Shown here: positions 31,455 to 42,685 of the stretch, one piece after another
How positions within the stretch are numbered: position 1 is the stretch's first letter
Layout of the letters: each line of letters starts with the position of its first letter
From: Cycas panzhihuaensis
Taxonomy: Eukaryota > Cycadophyta
Length of the DNA: 64,000 nucleotides
Reading direction: 5' to 3'
NCBI GenBank assembly: GCA_023213395.1
Contig: CM041465.1
Location: 134,609,741 to 134,673,740, forward strand
Position numbers and translations under genes: made by a program
Notes under the pieces: model-generated
What the model was told of the DNA's origin: nothing
Seen by the model: only the letters and a program-made list of their open reading frames with translations
Databases searched by the model: none

Positions 31455-34400
31455 GCATGCATTTGCCTCAGGCATATAGATAATTAAGAATTTCAACATG
31501 TTATCATTTTGTTAGATCCTTGTATTTTCGTGCAACTCTCTTACCATGATAGCTTGAGCACAAACTCTTAATATGAGAGTGTTGCCTTGGAGTCTTAATG
31601 CAGAGATACTCACTTAGAGGTTTGATCAAGTGTCAAAGAAATTTCTAGTTTAAAAAAAACGAAAAAAACTTTGGTCAAAATTTTGATAATAATAACCTTC
31701 AATCTTAAAACCTCCTAAGCATCTTTAATTGCCAAAGCATATACTTTATTGAAGGACAATTAATAAACCACATTATTAAGATTTGAGAATGAATTTCTGG
31801 TAATGTAAGAATAGCTTGATCAACATCAAGATAACAATTAGAGAATCAAGATTAGAGCTTCGTCTTGCTATAGATTTTGGTGACACATTTTCTCTCTATT
31901 TTGCACTATTGTCTCCTTTGGGATGTTTGTTGGTTGTATAGACAAGGCTAGTAGGAGTAATGATCTCATATTGTTTAGGATGAGAATTATCCTATTAAAG
32001 GTAGGAGCCATTTTGGCTACCGCTTTAAAGGGTGGCATAAATGCTCATGACTCAAGAGTAGAGGCTTATAGTGTGCAAATGATTATGAGTCATTAAACTT
32101 CTAAAGTGCTATGTTGGCCACAGAAAGGAAGGTGCCAAACTTAATTCAATGGCTCTAGTTTTCCAAGCAAACCCTAAGTGCTTATTTCCCTAGCTCGTAA
32201 CTATTCAATCTTTGTTGAGTTTAAAGTGTTATTATTGCGATTGACCTCTAAAGGATATCTCTTAAATAGATTTGTAACTCAATGTTTATATCCTCTTGGG
32301 AGCTTGCCTCTCCATGGGGGACTTACGAGCACTTTGCATTTGGTTGATAGATTATTGTAAATTCTAGTATGTTAGCAAAGAGAGGTTTGCATGTTTGCAC
32401 ATAATTCTATTTAAGGACACCATTCCTAATTTTGATCGAACTTAGTGGAAGAACAAATAAACTTAAAGCATGCTTTTAGTTTGATTTTAGTGGAACTTAT
32501 TGAACGAATAAATGAACTTAAAATAGATTTTTAGTTGCACGAAGTCCACATGATTGGAGTGGGAGGGGGCAAATATGCTAGTTATGTAGCAAAACATTTA
32601 TGAATAATCTTGATTCTTTTTAAGCTACTTGGGGTAATGTTGGTTTCTATAAATGAATAAATGTTTGTAGATGGACTCAATTAGGTAGGGCTTTATTGAC
32701 ACAGCCATTAATGATCAAAGTAATAGATGCTACGTAGGTTGTTGATGGTGTTGGAAACATGTTAAGAATTAATTTCTTGATTACATGATTGTTGTGGTTA
32801 TCACTTATCAATGTTCTCCATTTTTCTTGTGAGATTTGAAGTTCTCCATTTTCCATTTGTTTTGCTTTTAATTTTGGTGAAAATGATGATTGTATTTGAG
32901 CACTCCATGTCTTTTAAAAAAAAAAAAATGCTAACTACTTCAATGGTATTAGGCTATGAAATTGAGTTGGTTTGTACATAGTAAATACCTACCTTTTAAT
33001 AACATGGATTCTATTCATACATCATGCATCTTTCTCATTGTGCTTTCTTTAGTATTCATATGCATGATATTAAGAACACATGATGTAAAGTTAGACAAGA
33101 TCAATATATGTTATAAACATGATATCAAACATTGAGATATCTACAAATTCTATTAGTTGTCAAAGGTTGCAATTGATGGTTGTACCTCATCTATCACAAT
33201 TGATGATCACTAGGTGTTAAGCATTTGATATTACATAATTTTTGTGAAAAGATACCCAACAAAATTGATATGGTTGATTGCCTAAAAATCGATTAGCATT
33301 TTTTTGTCCACTAAGCTTTGTGTGCCACTACTGAGGCTATTCCTTTTGTTGTATATGGAAATCAACTGTTGCATATGTAAATTGAAGTGTTGTAGCTCTA
33401 TTTAAGTTGTTGATCAGTTTATTATTGTTAGAAATATTTGAATGAGCTCCTTTGATATCATGCTAAATATATCATACAAGAAACTATGATACCGTGATAA
33501 AGAAAGACAAAAATTGCACTAGTACAAAACACAAAAGGAAATTGGAAGAATGATCAATCTTCACCTATTGCATTAGAATAGGTGCATATTCACGAGATTG
33601 GAGAATTTTTAACATAAGCTATGAGAACACATGAATATGTGAGCTTTAACACACAATTTGATAATGCTAATATATTAAGAATCTTCACAAGTATGCACCT
33701 TTTGGTCAACATTTGAGGTATAACTAAATAATTACAATAATCAAGGATTGACCATGGACTAAACATTTCCAACATTACCCCATAATGTTTAATTCATTGA
33801 TTGTCAGATCCCTCTTCGTCTTCACTAGATAAGTTGTTTTAAGTGTGCTTCCAAATGTACATCCTCCTTTTTCTCTTAAAAAGAAACTTGTCTTGACTCT
33901 TGAACTTGATTTGTTGATGTCCAAATAAAGAATCAATCATCTATTGGAATACATCGATAACCAACTACTCGTAACTTCTAGTCTATTAGGAAGTTCTTTG
34001 TGCGCATGGTTCATCAACACCTATATTGTGGATTGAGCATACAATAGAGACTAACACATATCATAATACCACTTGACTTCTTTAGCAAACCAATCCATAT
34101 TTTGGGTAGTTTTTTGGCGAATTTACTATAATTTCTATAGCCATCCATGTAAGATACCTTTAATATAAATTATCTAGGCAATTTAAAAATTGCAAAATCA
34201 ATTTTGAAGCACATAAAAGACGAACACTAGTAATGACATTACATTAACCATGTGAGACTTCACTAGTTTTGTGTTAGAAGTAATGTTTACTCTATTAGGT
34301 TATAAGTCCTAATAGGTGGTTGGGTAATTTGGTGGAGTCATAGGGGCATCATTTAATTGGTGACACATTTTAAGAGGTACATAATTTTGTAATGGTTGTG

Positions 34401-34464
34401 TAACACATGTCATGGCAGTTACAGGTATTGTTGGGTTGTTATCGATCCTGCTTATATTTATATG
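31455..34464. other. AT-rich non-coding DNA, nothing recognised
   Basis: Three kilobases without a coding domain, LTR ends or tandem array. The open frames at 32,178-32,360 (plus) and 33,590-33,775 (minus) have no recognisable family motif. Confidence 0.5.
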
Positions 34465-34960
34465 TATTGGGAAGAAACATACATATATGTTTCCTTATCT
34501 ATAGGATCTTTATCATACATAACAAGCAAATTATCAAAGAGCAAAAGTACACAATACATAGGTTTTATGTGGGAAAGCCTTTTAGTAAAAAAACTACTAC
34601 AAAATATCTATAAATTGCATTGATAATACTTGGATGATTTTACAATGGACTCTAGGGTAATCTATAATCTCCCAAATGGTATGATCGATTGCAATGGTTG
34701 TGACCCTTCAAATTATTTGCACCTTTTGGATTTACATTAACTAATCCACATTTAACATTAACCATGTGGCTTAGCCTTAACTACCATGTTAACCTCGCCT
34801 CTTAATGTAAATGTGGGGATTCAATCTGTAGTTTGAAATCATCAATGATGGTTGGGATTATCCTTATTGATATATATCCCCTCAAGGATAATTTCTTTGA
34901 GTCCCAATCTGATAAGAATCTTAGTGAATTTAGATGTTTATTTCTTCAAGAAGTCAAGTT
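34465..34960 (-). mobile_element. Minus-strand copia LTR and 3' end fragment
   Basis: On the minus strand GAGGTTAACATGGTAG, GCCACATGGTTAATGTTAAATGTGG and TGATAAAGATCC match the Copia B LTR (43,590-43,916) in order, ending near 34,465. Upstream of the LTR lies a weak PPT (TTAAGAGGCGAG) and the end of the coding region (GATTGGGACTCAAAG, CCTTGAGGGGATATA). The rest of this element is missing. Confidence 0.7.
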
Positions 34961-34999
34961 TGTCAACAATAACCGTAGATTTTTTGTTTACTATGCTTG

Positions 35000-35462
35000 A
35001 CTAAATGTCACTACATATTCCACTCCCCTTGTAGCAAAAGGCGTCAAGCAACAAAAAGGATTCGACTACCAAGAAACATTCTCTCCTATTACAAAGATGA
35101 ATATCATTCACCTCATTGTGGCAATGGCTACATAATTCAATTGGCAGCTTCATCAAATGGATGTGAAAAGGACATTTTTGAATGGGGATTTAAACAAAGA
35201 AGTCCACATGAAGCAATATTTTTGACCTCGTTTTAATTTTGACATGACACATCATTAATTTTTTGACCATAACTTTTCTATTTGAAGTCAGTATCAAGAT
35301 TCATCAATTGGAAGAGGTTCATGACAAAGAAATTGAGTTGATCTATTATCTAAGCAAGGAGCAACTAGCAGGCATTTTTACCAAATTGCTTAGTAGGGAC
35401 AATTTTCAGTTTCTCAAAGAGCAGATAAAAGTTTGAGCCAATATCATGAACATTATGGAGGA
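35000..35462 (+). mobile_element. Copia fragment: partial RT joined to RNase H end
   Basis: 35,030-35,225 reads GVKQQKGFDYQETFSPITKM and LHQMDVKRTFLNGDLNKEVH, a copia RT 5' region. After a junction near 35,230, 35,320-35,440 reads ELIYYLSKEQLAGIFTKLLS, the RNase H end of a copia element. The catalytic middle is deleted. GGAGGAT then TGTTAAAATAATATTC at 35,465 looks like the PPT and start of its 3' LTR, of uncertain length. Confidence 0.75.
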
Positions 35463-35734
35463 TTGTTAAAATAATATTCATTTTATTGTACTTTATTGGG
35501 GGCCAACACTTAATGTTATAAGTTCTTGCCTTATTATAAGGGTATTAGTCTAGAGCCTCTACATGGATGTCAAGGGTCTTGCATGCACTAGTAAAAATTA
35601 GTATACATGTATGTGTGCCATGTTCTAATATTATGTTGTAGAGAATGATAACATTTTTCTCACGATTTTGTTCTAGTATGTAGATCTCTATTTTATCTTC
35701 ATTTTCACATAGATGTAGTTAATGCTTTGTGATT

Positions 35735-36540
35735 AGTGCCAAGTGTTTGAAGACTTACCAAAAGAAATGCCTCTAGACTACATAATGGAGTATATCATCA
35801 AGCTTAAGCTAGGCACCATTCCTATAAATGTGCCATCCTACAAGTATTCTTATCACCACAAGACAATGATAGAAAAGCTTACATGAGATCTGTTAGAGAA
35901 AGGCACCATTGTAGCAAGTAAAAGCTCATACACTACAGCTAGAATAAAACCATTCAAGGCTCATTCGATCCCCTATGCCTCATTCACATCGTAACTCAAT
36001 CAATGGCTTTAGTGGGTAGACTTAAAGACCAGCTCAATTTGGTTAGAAATTGGATGCAATAACAAGAAGACCAAGATAGAATAGAGAGGCAATTTGAAGC
36101 AAATGATTGTGCATATTTAAGGTTCCAATTATATAGGCAAGCAACAATGGAGAAAACAAGTTAGTAGAAGCTACAATTAAAATCTTATGGGCCACTCCAA
36201 AATCCAGTAGAGAATCAACGAGGTAGCATATGAGCTTGAGCTACGATTAGGGAGAATATACAATGTTTTCCATGTCTTATGTTTAAGGAGGAAGGTGGGG
36301 GAAAAGATAGGGATGCAATATGGATTACCAAGATTAGATGAAGAGGGGCATCTGATCATGGAATCAAAAGGAATCCTTGACATTGGGACCAAATAGCTAT
36401 AATTAAAATAGATTAATGAATATGTGGCCAAATGGACAAATTTAGACATAGAAGATGCAACCTAGAAAAGTGAACAATGGCATGAAGAACAACCACACGT
36501 GCCTATTCTTTGAGGGAAAACATGCCAAAGAGGGTGGGGA
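35735..36540 (+). mobile_element. Chromovirus fragment: RT start joined to integrase C-terminus and chromodomain
   Basis: At 35,740-35,935 the reading VFEDLPKEMPLDYIMEYI and LLEKGTIVASKSSYT is the N-terminal part of gypsy RT. From about 36,000 it switches to an integrase C-terminus (AYLRFQLYRQATME, then VFHVLCLRRK in the next frame). A chromodomain-like end follows (INEYVAKWTNLDIEDAT). The bulk of RT, RNase H and integrase core is lost. Many stops. Confidence 0.72.
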
Positions 36541-36788
36541 CCTGTTGCATTCCATCTTCTAGGGCATTCAGTTTGACTTCTACATAAAATCATAGTTAAT
36601 TATTTTGAGGTTGACTTCTACCTCATTATGCATATATAAAAGGTTGAGGGCCTTTTTGGGGGATCATTAGTTGGAATTGGATTTTTGCACTCTCTTGGAG
36701 GAGGCACATTTCTAGAGGATCCCTTCCTTGAAAAGCACAATAGTAAACCACAATAGTGCATGGTTATCATTGGGGCTATTTGGTTAAG
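36541..36788. other. Possible LTR remnant or unassigned sequence
   Basis: TGTTGCATTCC at 36,543 follows the chromovirus end and may be the start of its 3' LTR; TATATAAAAGG is at about 36,641. No second copy is present to prove it. Confidence 0.35.
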
Positions 36789-36793
36789 TTCCA
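36789..36793. repeat. Target-site duplication of Copia B (left)
   Basis: TTCCA, identical to 43,917-43,921. Confidence 0.8.
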
Positions 36794-36995
36794 TATTAGC
36801 ATGGCAGTTAATGTTGTGTCACATGTTTAATGCTAAATGTTGGATGTACCGTTTGGGGAATTATAAGAGACCCTAGAGTCCATTGTAATATCATCCAAGT
36901 ATCATCAATGTGATCTATTGATCTTTTGTAGTAGGTTTTTTACCAAAAGGTTTTCTCACATAAAATCTTGTGTCTTGTGTACTTTTGCTCTGATA
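36794..36995 (+). repeat. Copia B 5' LTR, truncated
   Basis: It matches the 3' LTR start (TTAGCATGGCAGTTAATG), lacks about 50 bp near 36,837, and ends around TTTTGCTCTGAT where it joins coding sequence. The usual LTR end and PBS are gone. Confidence 0.8.
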
Positions 36996-36999
36996 CCAA

Positions 37000-37606
37000 G
37001 TGAATTAGTCTCTCGCTATATGTAGAATCCACAAGAACCACATTGGGTTGCAGCAAAGCGAATTCTAAGATGTTTGAAGGGAACTCCTAATCTTGGTTTG
37101 AAGTACCTTCACGATGGAGAGAGAAAGTTGTGTGGCTACATTGATGCAGATTCGGGAGGAATCTTCGATGATTGAAAATCCACTCCTAGATATGTCTTTG
37201 TTATTGGCAATGGATTTGTATCGTGGTAGTCAAAGAAACAATAAACAATGGCATTATTTTCTACAGAGGGAGAGTACCAAGGACTCACTATTGGTGCTAG
37301 AGAAGTTGTATGGTTGCAAGGACTTTTGGATATCCTTGGTATACCTTATAGCACGTCGATTATTTTAGTCGATAACTAGAGCATTATTCATTTATCAAAG
37401 AATCCAGAGTTTCAAGCATGTACAAAGCACATTGAAATCGAACACCACTACATTTATGTACATATCAAAGTAGGGAAGTTGTAGGTTGACTCTTGTCGGA
37501 TTGAGAAGAAGCTTGTGGATGTATTCACTAAAGCACTTGCTGAAGATCAATTCACAAAGATTTGTACTAGATTGGGACTTACAGAAGTTGTCCTTGAGGG
37601 GGGGAT
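37000..37606 (+). pseudogene. Copia B RT end and RNase H
   Basis: HWVAAKRILRCLKGTPNLGL (about 37,046-37,105), CGYIDADSGG with an RNase H aspartate, FSTEGEYQGLT (37,258-37,290), LVDN and LSKNPEFQACTKH (37,395-37,430), VDVFTKALAEDQF (37,517-37,555) give the complete copia RNase H order. Stops and shifts interrupt it. The 3' end GAGGGGGGGATGTATC is cut by G3. Confidence 0.87.
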
Positions 37607-37611
37607 GTATC
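37607..37611. repeat. Target-site duplication of G3 (left)
   Basis: GTATC, identical to 43,511-43,515. Confidence 0.9.
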
Positions 37612-38430
37612 TGTTGGGGTATAAAATGATCCTATGGCTGTGAGAGGACCAGAGGTAGGTCAGGTAACCTGAGTTGTGCAGTGCGGACCGCATGCAGAAT
37701 GCATGCGAGGCAAAACGACAGAGAAATCAACATTCTGGGTAAGTATGATAGGTGCGTGCACGGGCAGATGCGATGTGATCACGTACCAACCGCAGGGCAA
37801 GCGAGCGATGCACGCGACTCAAAGGGACCAGTGAAGGCCTGTGGAGCTGCTAGACGTACATACGGACGTACGGATACAAAGAGTTATTAATTAAGTGCCT
37901 AACAAGTGATTAATGAATGGGTACGTATGACTGAAGGGGTACGGTTATGACAGACAGTCATAACCCTTCAACCAAAAGGTACCAACAAGAGTACTTAAGG
38001 AGGTACGCATGAACCACCAGGTTAGGGTGAGAGCCGACTATCAAAGGTACGCAAAGGTGCGGGAGCCAGCACGTATGACAGCCAGTTGGAGCAGCATTGT
38101 ATGATAAGTACCATCTGGGTACGCATATGTAACAGAAGGAATGTATGCTGCTGGAATGCATTCCAGCCTATGTGTAAATGAATTGATTACTAAATAAAAG
38201 GAAGAGTTACATGGAAATCTATGTATTCTTGTGTTATGATGAGGAAAATGTTGAGTATGTGTTGATTTCTGTACTGCTGTGTACCATTGTGGTGTAATTC
38301 TGTGAAATAATTGGGGAACGTATGTGAATAACCATGTTGACAGTATCTTGAACTAGACTAGAGCACTGTGTAACCTTGACAAGTGTAAGAGGTATCTTGT
38401 AAGTGTAATAAGATACCTCACAAATCAACA
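37612..38430 (+). repeat. G3 5' LTR
   Basis: 819 bp, TGTTGGGGTATAAAATG to CAAATCAACA. The 3' half is nearly identical to the 3' LTR, including the AATAAAAGG polyadenylation-like signal near 38,196. The U3 part with GTACG-type motifs differs much more. Confidence 0.92.
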
Positions 38431-38450
38431 TTGGTTCCGTTGCCTACGTC
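38431..38450 (+). other. G3 primer-binding region
   Basis: TTGGTTCCGTTGCCTACG directly after the LTR, identical in G4. It resembles the TGGCGCCGTTGCC-type sites of Athila/Tat-like gypsy elements rather than the tRNA-Met site. The tRNA was not identified. Confidence 0.6.
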
Positions 38451-38570
38451 CGTTGAGGAGGGACAGGGCCTAGGAGTTTCAAAGAAAGGAATGTGTAAAG
38501 GGCAAAGGACCCTGGCTGCCGTCGTGATGGCGGGCTGTAACTAAGCCACCGGCAGCCAGGGGACCTTCCA

Positions 38571-40262
38571 ATGCCACCTAAGAGGCCTTCAAGGTCGGAG
38601 GAGCCCCAAAAGGATACTTCACCCAAGGAAAAGGAAACCAGCAGACAAAGGGCATTAAGATGGTCGAAGGCGAGAACTCGGAAGGGCGAGGAGATTAAGT
38701 TCGCAGAACAACGAGGCGAGGGACGGTCAGTTGAAGGATCCGAGGCAAGTGGAGCCCGGACACCTCGGGAAGAGGAAACTCATGGCGAACACATGGTATT
38801 GACACCACCCAATCGGAGATGATTTGTTTAGCCCAGATTGAAGGAAACCAAAAGTGGATGGAAAACATCAAGAAACCTTAAGAGAGGAAGTATACATGGA
38901 GGACAAACGAAGGACCCAAGTGACAGTGAAAAGAAGGCAGAGGAAGGTCCCTCGGCATATTGGGAGAATAAGCTCACGAGACAACTTTTTGAAGATTCGA
39001 CAGAAAGGGGATCTGATCAATCGTATATTATAGTGACACCATTAACTATACAAGTGCCAGGGGTAGTGGAACCTATACACATCAAAACTTCATTTAAGAA
39101 TCCGCTGTTTGGAAAGGATAATACAGCAGCAGGCACTCCAAGTGCATCTCCGAAGGAGGGGAGAAAGGAAAAATCACCACCAGGTGGGGGATAGTTGCAA
39201 TCTCCCAAAATGGATGACTATATAGACTTTGGGAAGTTGATTTTTAATGATACTTGACGCATTGAGCATGTGTATCTCTTTCAGAATCTCATTGATGTAA
39301 AAAAGATCACAGATGAAGAGGAAATCAAAACGAGATTTGCATGTGTATCTCTTTCAGAATCTCATTGATGTAAAAAAGATCACAGATGAAGAGGAAATCA
39401 AAGCGAGATTTGCCTGTACGTTGAGAGAGGTACTATTGGCGTGGTACAAGGAAACAAATAAGAATGAGCCATGGGTACAGATTAAAAAAGCATTTGAGGA
39501 AAGATTTCAAAAGTTTTGCAGTAATGAAGCAGTGGAAATCGCATTGAGAGAAATTAGACAAAGGCCAGGAGAATCCGTCCTAACCTACATTAGCAGAATG
39601 AAAATCATTGTGGCCAGCATGATTAACGAGACGATAACGGATCACAATATGAAAAACTATTTTGTAAGAGGTCTAAATGAGAAATTGAGAGCTATGATGC
39701 ATGCTCATCTCGCTGAAATCATTTAAGAATGCCCAAGATCTAGCGTTGGATTTTGAAATGGAAATGGATGCACAGGCAGGAGGGCAAGACTCCCTGTTGC
39801 TGAGATTACAAGATGAGATTAGAGAACTGAAACAAAATCAGTACAACCAACCCTTCTGCCAGGTAGGGGTAGCAGAAGAGGAATCGGAGTTGGACGCTTT
39901 AAGGAAAGAAGTGGCCAGATTAAAAATCAGAAACAATCGAGAAGAAGAAGAAACACCGAAAAAGAAGGACCATGTTGGAAGAGTAACCAAATGGTGCCAC
40001 ATCTGTGAAGAGAATTCACATACCACCAAGGAATATGAATTGAATTTAAAAAATAGTGCATTGCACCAACATAATAGATGGTGCCATATATGCGATGTTG
40101 ATACGTATACAACCAAGGATTGTTTCTATAATCCCAGGGGAAAGGCCTTCAGAGAACGAAGTAGGGGAAGGGGAGGCAACCCACCTCGAAATGTTTATAC
40201 AACGAGGGGTGCACAAGAGCCCTCGAGGAAAAAGCCTCCAATGGGTAGATGCCTCTACGAGT
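38571..40262 (+). pseudogene. G3 gag
   Basis: The ATG at 38,571 opens MPPKRPSRSEEPQKDTSPKE, the same basic, Ser/Glu-rich N-terminus as in G4. The capsid domain (39,390-39,730) shows VLLAWYKETNKNEPWVQI and FEERFQKF. Two CCHC knuckles lie at 39,995-40,115; the first has its last Cys changed to Tyr. A 73-bp tandem duplication at 39,267-39,412 shifts the frame, and other shifts are present, so no intact Gag is encoded. A Lys/Glu coiled-coil-like stretch precedes the knuckles. The protein would form the element's particle. Confidence 0.88.
39267..39412 (+). repeat. 73-bp tandem duplication in G3 gag
   Basis: 39,267-39,339 and 39,340-39,412 are near identical. 73 is not a multiple of three, so it shifts the capsid frame. 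G4 and G2 lack it. Confidence 0.92.
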
Positions 40263-40615
40263 TGCTATGCAATGTCGACTAGACAACCTCCAATCTTTAG
40301 AACGACGATTGGAAGATTTAGTACGATTGGAAGAAAAACGACACATGGCAAACTGGTTGCAAAATGTGGAGAAGCGGCGGCAAAAAGCATGGCACGACGG
40401 CCATCTATGAAAACGTCAGTTCAACGAAGGTGATCAAGTGTTGCTGTACGACAACAAATTCAAAACGCACCCTGGTAAACTCAAGATGCAGTGGTTGGGA
40501 CCATACATTGCAAAAAGAATCTTCGAGAATGGATCGGTGCAACTTCGAGAAATCGACGGACCCCTGCTACTAACTCGGGTAAATGGTAGCAGACTCAAAC
40601 CATATATTGAGTAGC
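40262..40615 (+). pseudogene. G3 integrase C-terminal remnant
   Basis: It matches G4 55,460-55,810 base for base over long stretches (CTAGACAACCTCCA, CAACTTCGAGAAATCGACGG). Read in several frames it gives LKMQWLGPY and VNGSRLKPYIE. The junction with gag lies just upstream at about 40,260. Confidence 0.8.
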
Positions 40616-40841
40616 CCAGCTTACCAGCCGGATCAGTTGGTTGTACCATATTGTATTGCATGACATTGAGGTACAATCAAATGCCTTGATACCGAGCCAT
40701 GATCCAGTTTGGTATGGATACAAAAAGAGAAAAAAATTGGAAAAAAATAAAAAACAACCGTAACTCATCACATACATAAGTAACAGCATCATAATCTGAA
40801 AAAATCAGAGGAAAATTCAATAGCATACAAGCAAAATATAG

Positions 40842-41260
40842 TATACGTATCAAAAAGGTATGTTACCAAGTATGTACAGTTAAAAAGGTTATCAAATTTG
40901 AAAAATACAGTATACGTACCAAGGAAATACACTGAAGTACAAACAGTTCAAAAAAGTGACTCGAAATAACACTATACGTACCTGAAAAGTACGCAACCAG
41001 GTACTCACAGTGTAAACAAATTTTAAGTGGCTCAATTGCATTATACGTACTTGAAAAGTACGCAAGTAGGTACGCACAATGCAAAGAGAAGTAAGTGAAA
41101 CGAACTACATCATACGTACCAAAAAAGTACGTAGTCGGGTACGCACAGTGGGAAATACACTTAAGTGCTCAGTTACGTTCTACGTACCACAAACGTACGT
41201 AATTGAGTATGCATAATGGAAACACTTAACACTATACGTACCGAGGGCACGTATAAGACA
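40842..41260 (+). repeat. G3 seven-unit TACGTAC tandem array
   Basis: TATACGTACC-like unit starts at 40,842, 40,911, 40,973, 41,042, 41,111, 41,179 and 41,233, giving spacings of 69, 62, 69, 69, 68 and 54. Each unit typically has TACGTACC, then AAAAGTACG, then GGTACGCACA. G4 has the same seven units with nearly the same spacings. It is non-coding and sits between integrase and the third ORF. Confidence 0.88.
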
Positions 41261-41502
41261 AAAATCCGCAAAACGACAAAGTATTACGTACTTGCGAGCA
41301 TTCCCACGAAGTGCGCAGAGCGGAACAGACTCTGGAAAATTTGCCAGGCATCCGTACGGCACGACACGCAAAGAATCGACTCCGGTACGCATTCCAGTAT
41401 GCAAAGTGATAAAAACGGCAAGCATTCCTCAGAGGTACGTACCTAGGGTTCCGGTTTGTACGCTTAGGTTACTTTTCTTATCTCTGGGACTCCACAGCCA
41501 TC

Positions 41503-42588
41503 ATGAGGACAGCAGGGTGCCAGGAGGCATACATACCAAAGCTCAAGCAGGAGCTACAAGCCCTACCAGCTCAATTCCGGGCCAAGGTTAAGCAAGTAGG
41601 TTGGGGAGACTACATTTACTGTAACCCTATGTATTATGACCCTGAACTCATGGACCAAATCCTGATGGCACTAAAGGCGGATAGTAGGAAAGCCAAAATG
41701 GATGCAGACATAGTTCACACCATCACAAGACTTCCCAGTGAAGGAGAAGTTCCACTGGGAACAAAAAGGTTAGAAGTTGACCGAGAAATGTGGTTGAGGG
41801 AATTGTGTCAACCCAACACTCAGATTATGTCCGGTGGAATCCGTGTAGCAGACATTATGGATGTTCGACTTCAGTGGGTGGCAAAAGTGATAAATTCCAG
41901 ATTCTTGTCCAAACGGAAGTACACCTACATTCAGGGAGGCATGATGCAGGTGTTGTTGAAAATTCGGGATGGGGAAAAGCTGAATTGGTTCGAATTCTTG
42001 GCGGAGAACATGAGGCAGCAGCTCAAAGAGATTAGGACACACCCATTTTGACATCCCTCCTTGCTTTTGGCCATTTTATTCTATTAGTGTCCAAAGGTGC
42101 AGCTGACCAGGACCACAATTTCTCCTCGGGAACCAATCATCAAACAGTGGGCAACCGAATTTCTAGACACAGTGAACAGCCTAGAAGCAAAGAGAAGAGT
42201 ACAAAGACAAATGCAGAAAGTACTTACCTGGTTACAAAAGACACCAGGAACGCCCATTCCCCTTCGGACAAAACAGGTTGTCCATAAACGAGGTAAGAGG
42301 AAGAAGGGAGAAGAAGAATCAGAGGAGGAGGAAGAAGAACTAGAGGGCTCCTGGGAAGAATGGGAAGACTTCTCTCAGGCAACGGAGGCAGGGGAACCTT
42401 CAACACCTCCTACACCACAGGACAAAGCAGGACCAATAATTCAATTGATTCAGGAAATGGAGGAAGGGTATAAAATTGAGATAGTTGCCTTTCAAGACAA
42501 AATAAAAGAAAAGGATGCTATCATTGCCACTCTAACCCAGATCAATGAAGAGATTTTGGGAGGACAGAGGCAGCAGGAGTCGCCTTGA
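41503..42588 (+). pseudogene. G3 third ORF, downstream of integrase
   Basis: A 361-codon frame interrupted only by a TGA at 42,049 and a TAG near 42,085; both positions are sense codons in G4. The N-terminal 180 residues are globular (NPMYYDPELMDQILMAL, IRVADIMDVRLQWVAKVINS, YIQGGMMQVLLKIRDG). A helical middle follows, then a basic KRGKRKKGEE run, an acidic stretch of about 20 Glu/Asp, a Pro-rich part and a C-terminal amphipathic helix (EKDAIIATLTQINEEIL). No signal peptide or membrane-length hydrophobic segment is seen, so it is not an ordinary envelope protein. It weakly resembles the putative plant transposon domain of Athila-type ORFs. The function is unknown. Confidence 0.75.
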
Positions 42589-42641
42589 GACAGAGCAGGG
42601 GAGGGATACCCCGAAATTTTGAATTTTTTTTTGGAGTTTTG

Positions 42642-42659
42642 TTGAGCAAGGATGCTCAA
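42642..42659 (+). other. G3 stem-loop before the 3' LTR
   Basis: TTGAGCA-AGGA-TGCTCAA, a perfect 7-bp stem, 27 bp before the LTR and about 35 bp after the purine run CAGGGGAGGGA. Conserved in G2 and G4. Confidence 0.75.
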
Positions 42660-42685
42660 ACCCATAACTGTTGACCTAGGATAGA

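Noticed and set aside
40863-41084. Repetitive minus-strand ORF in G3 (repeated TYLR.TFQVR)
   Set aside because: Shadow of the seven-unit tandem array.
41503-42588. Third ORF as a retroviral-type envelope
   Set aside because: Only the position fits; no signal peptide, no membrane-length hydrophobic segment and no glycoprotein-like cysteine pattern.
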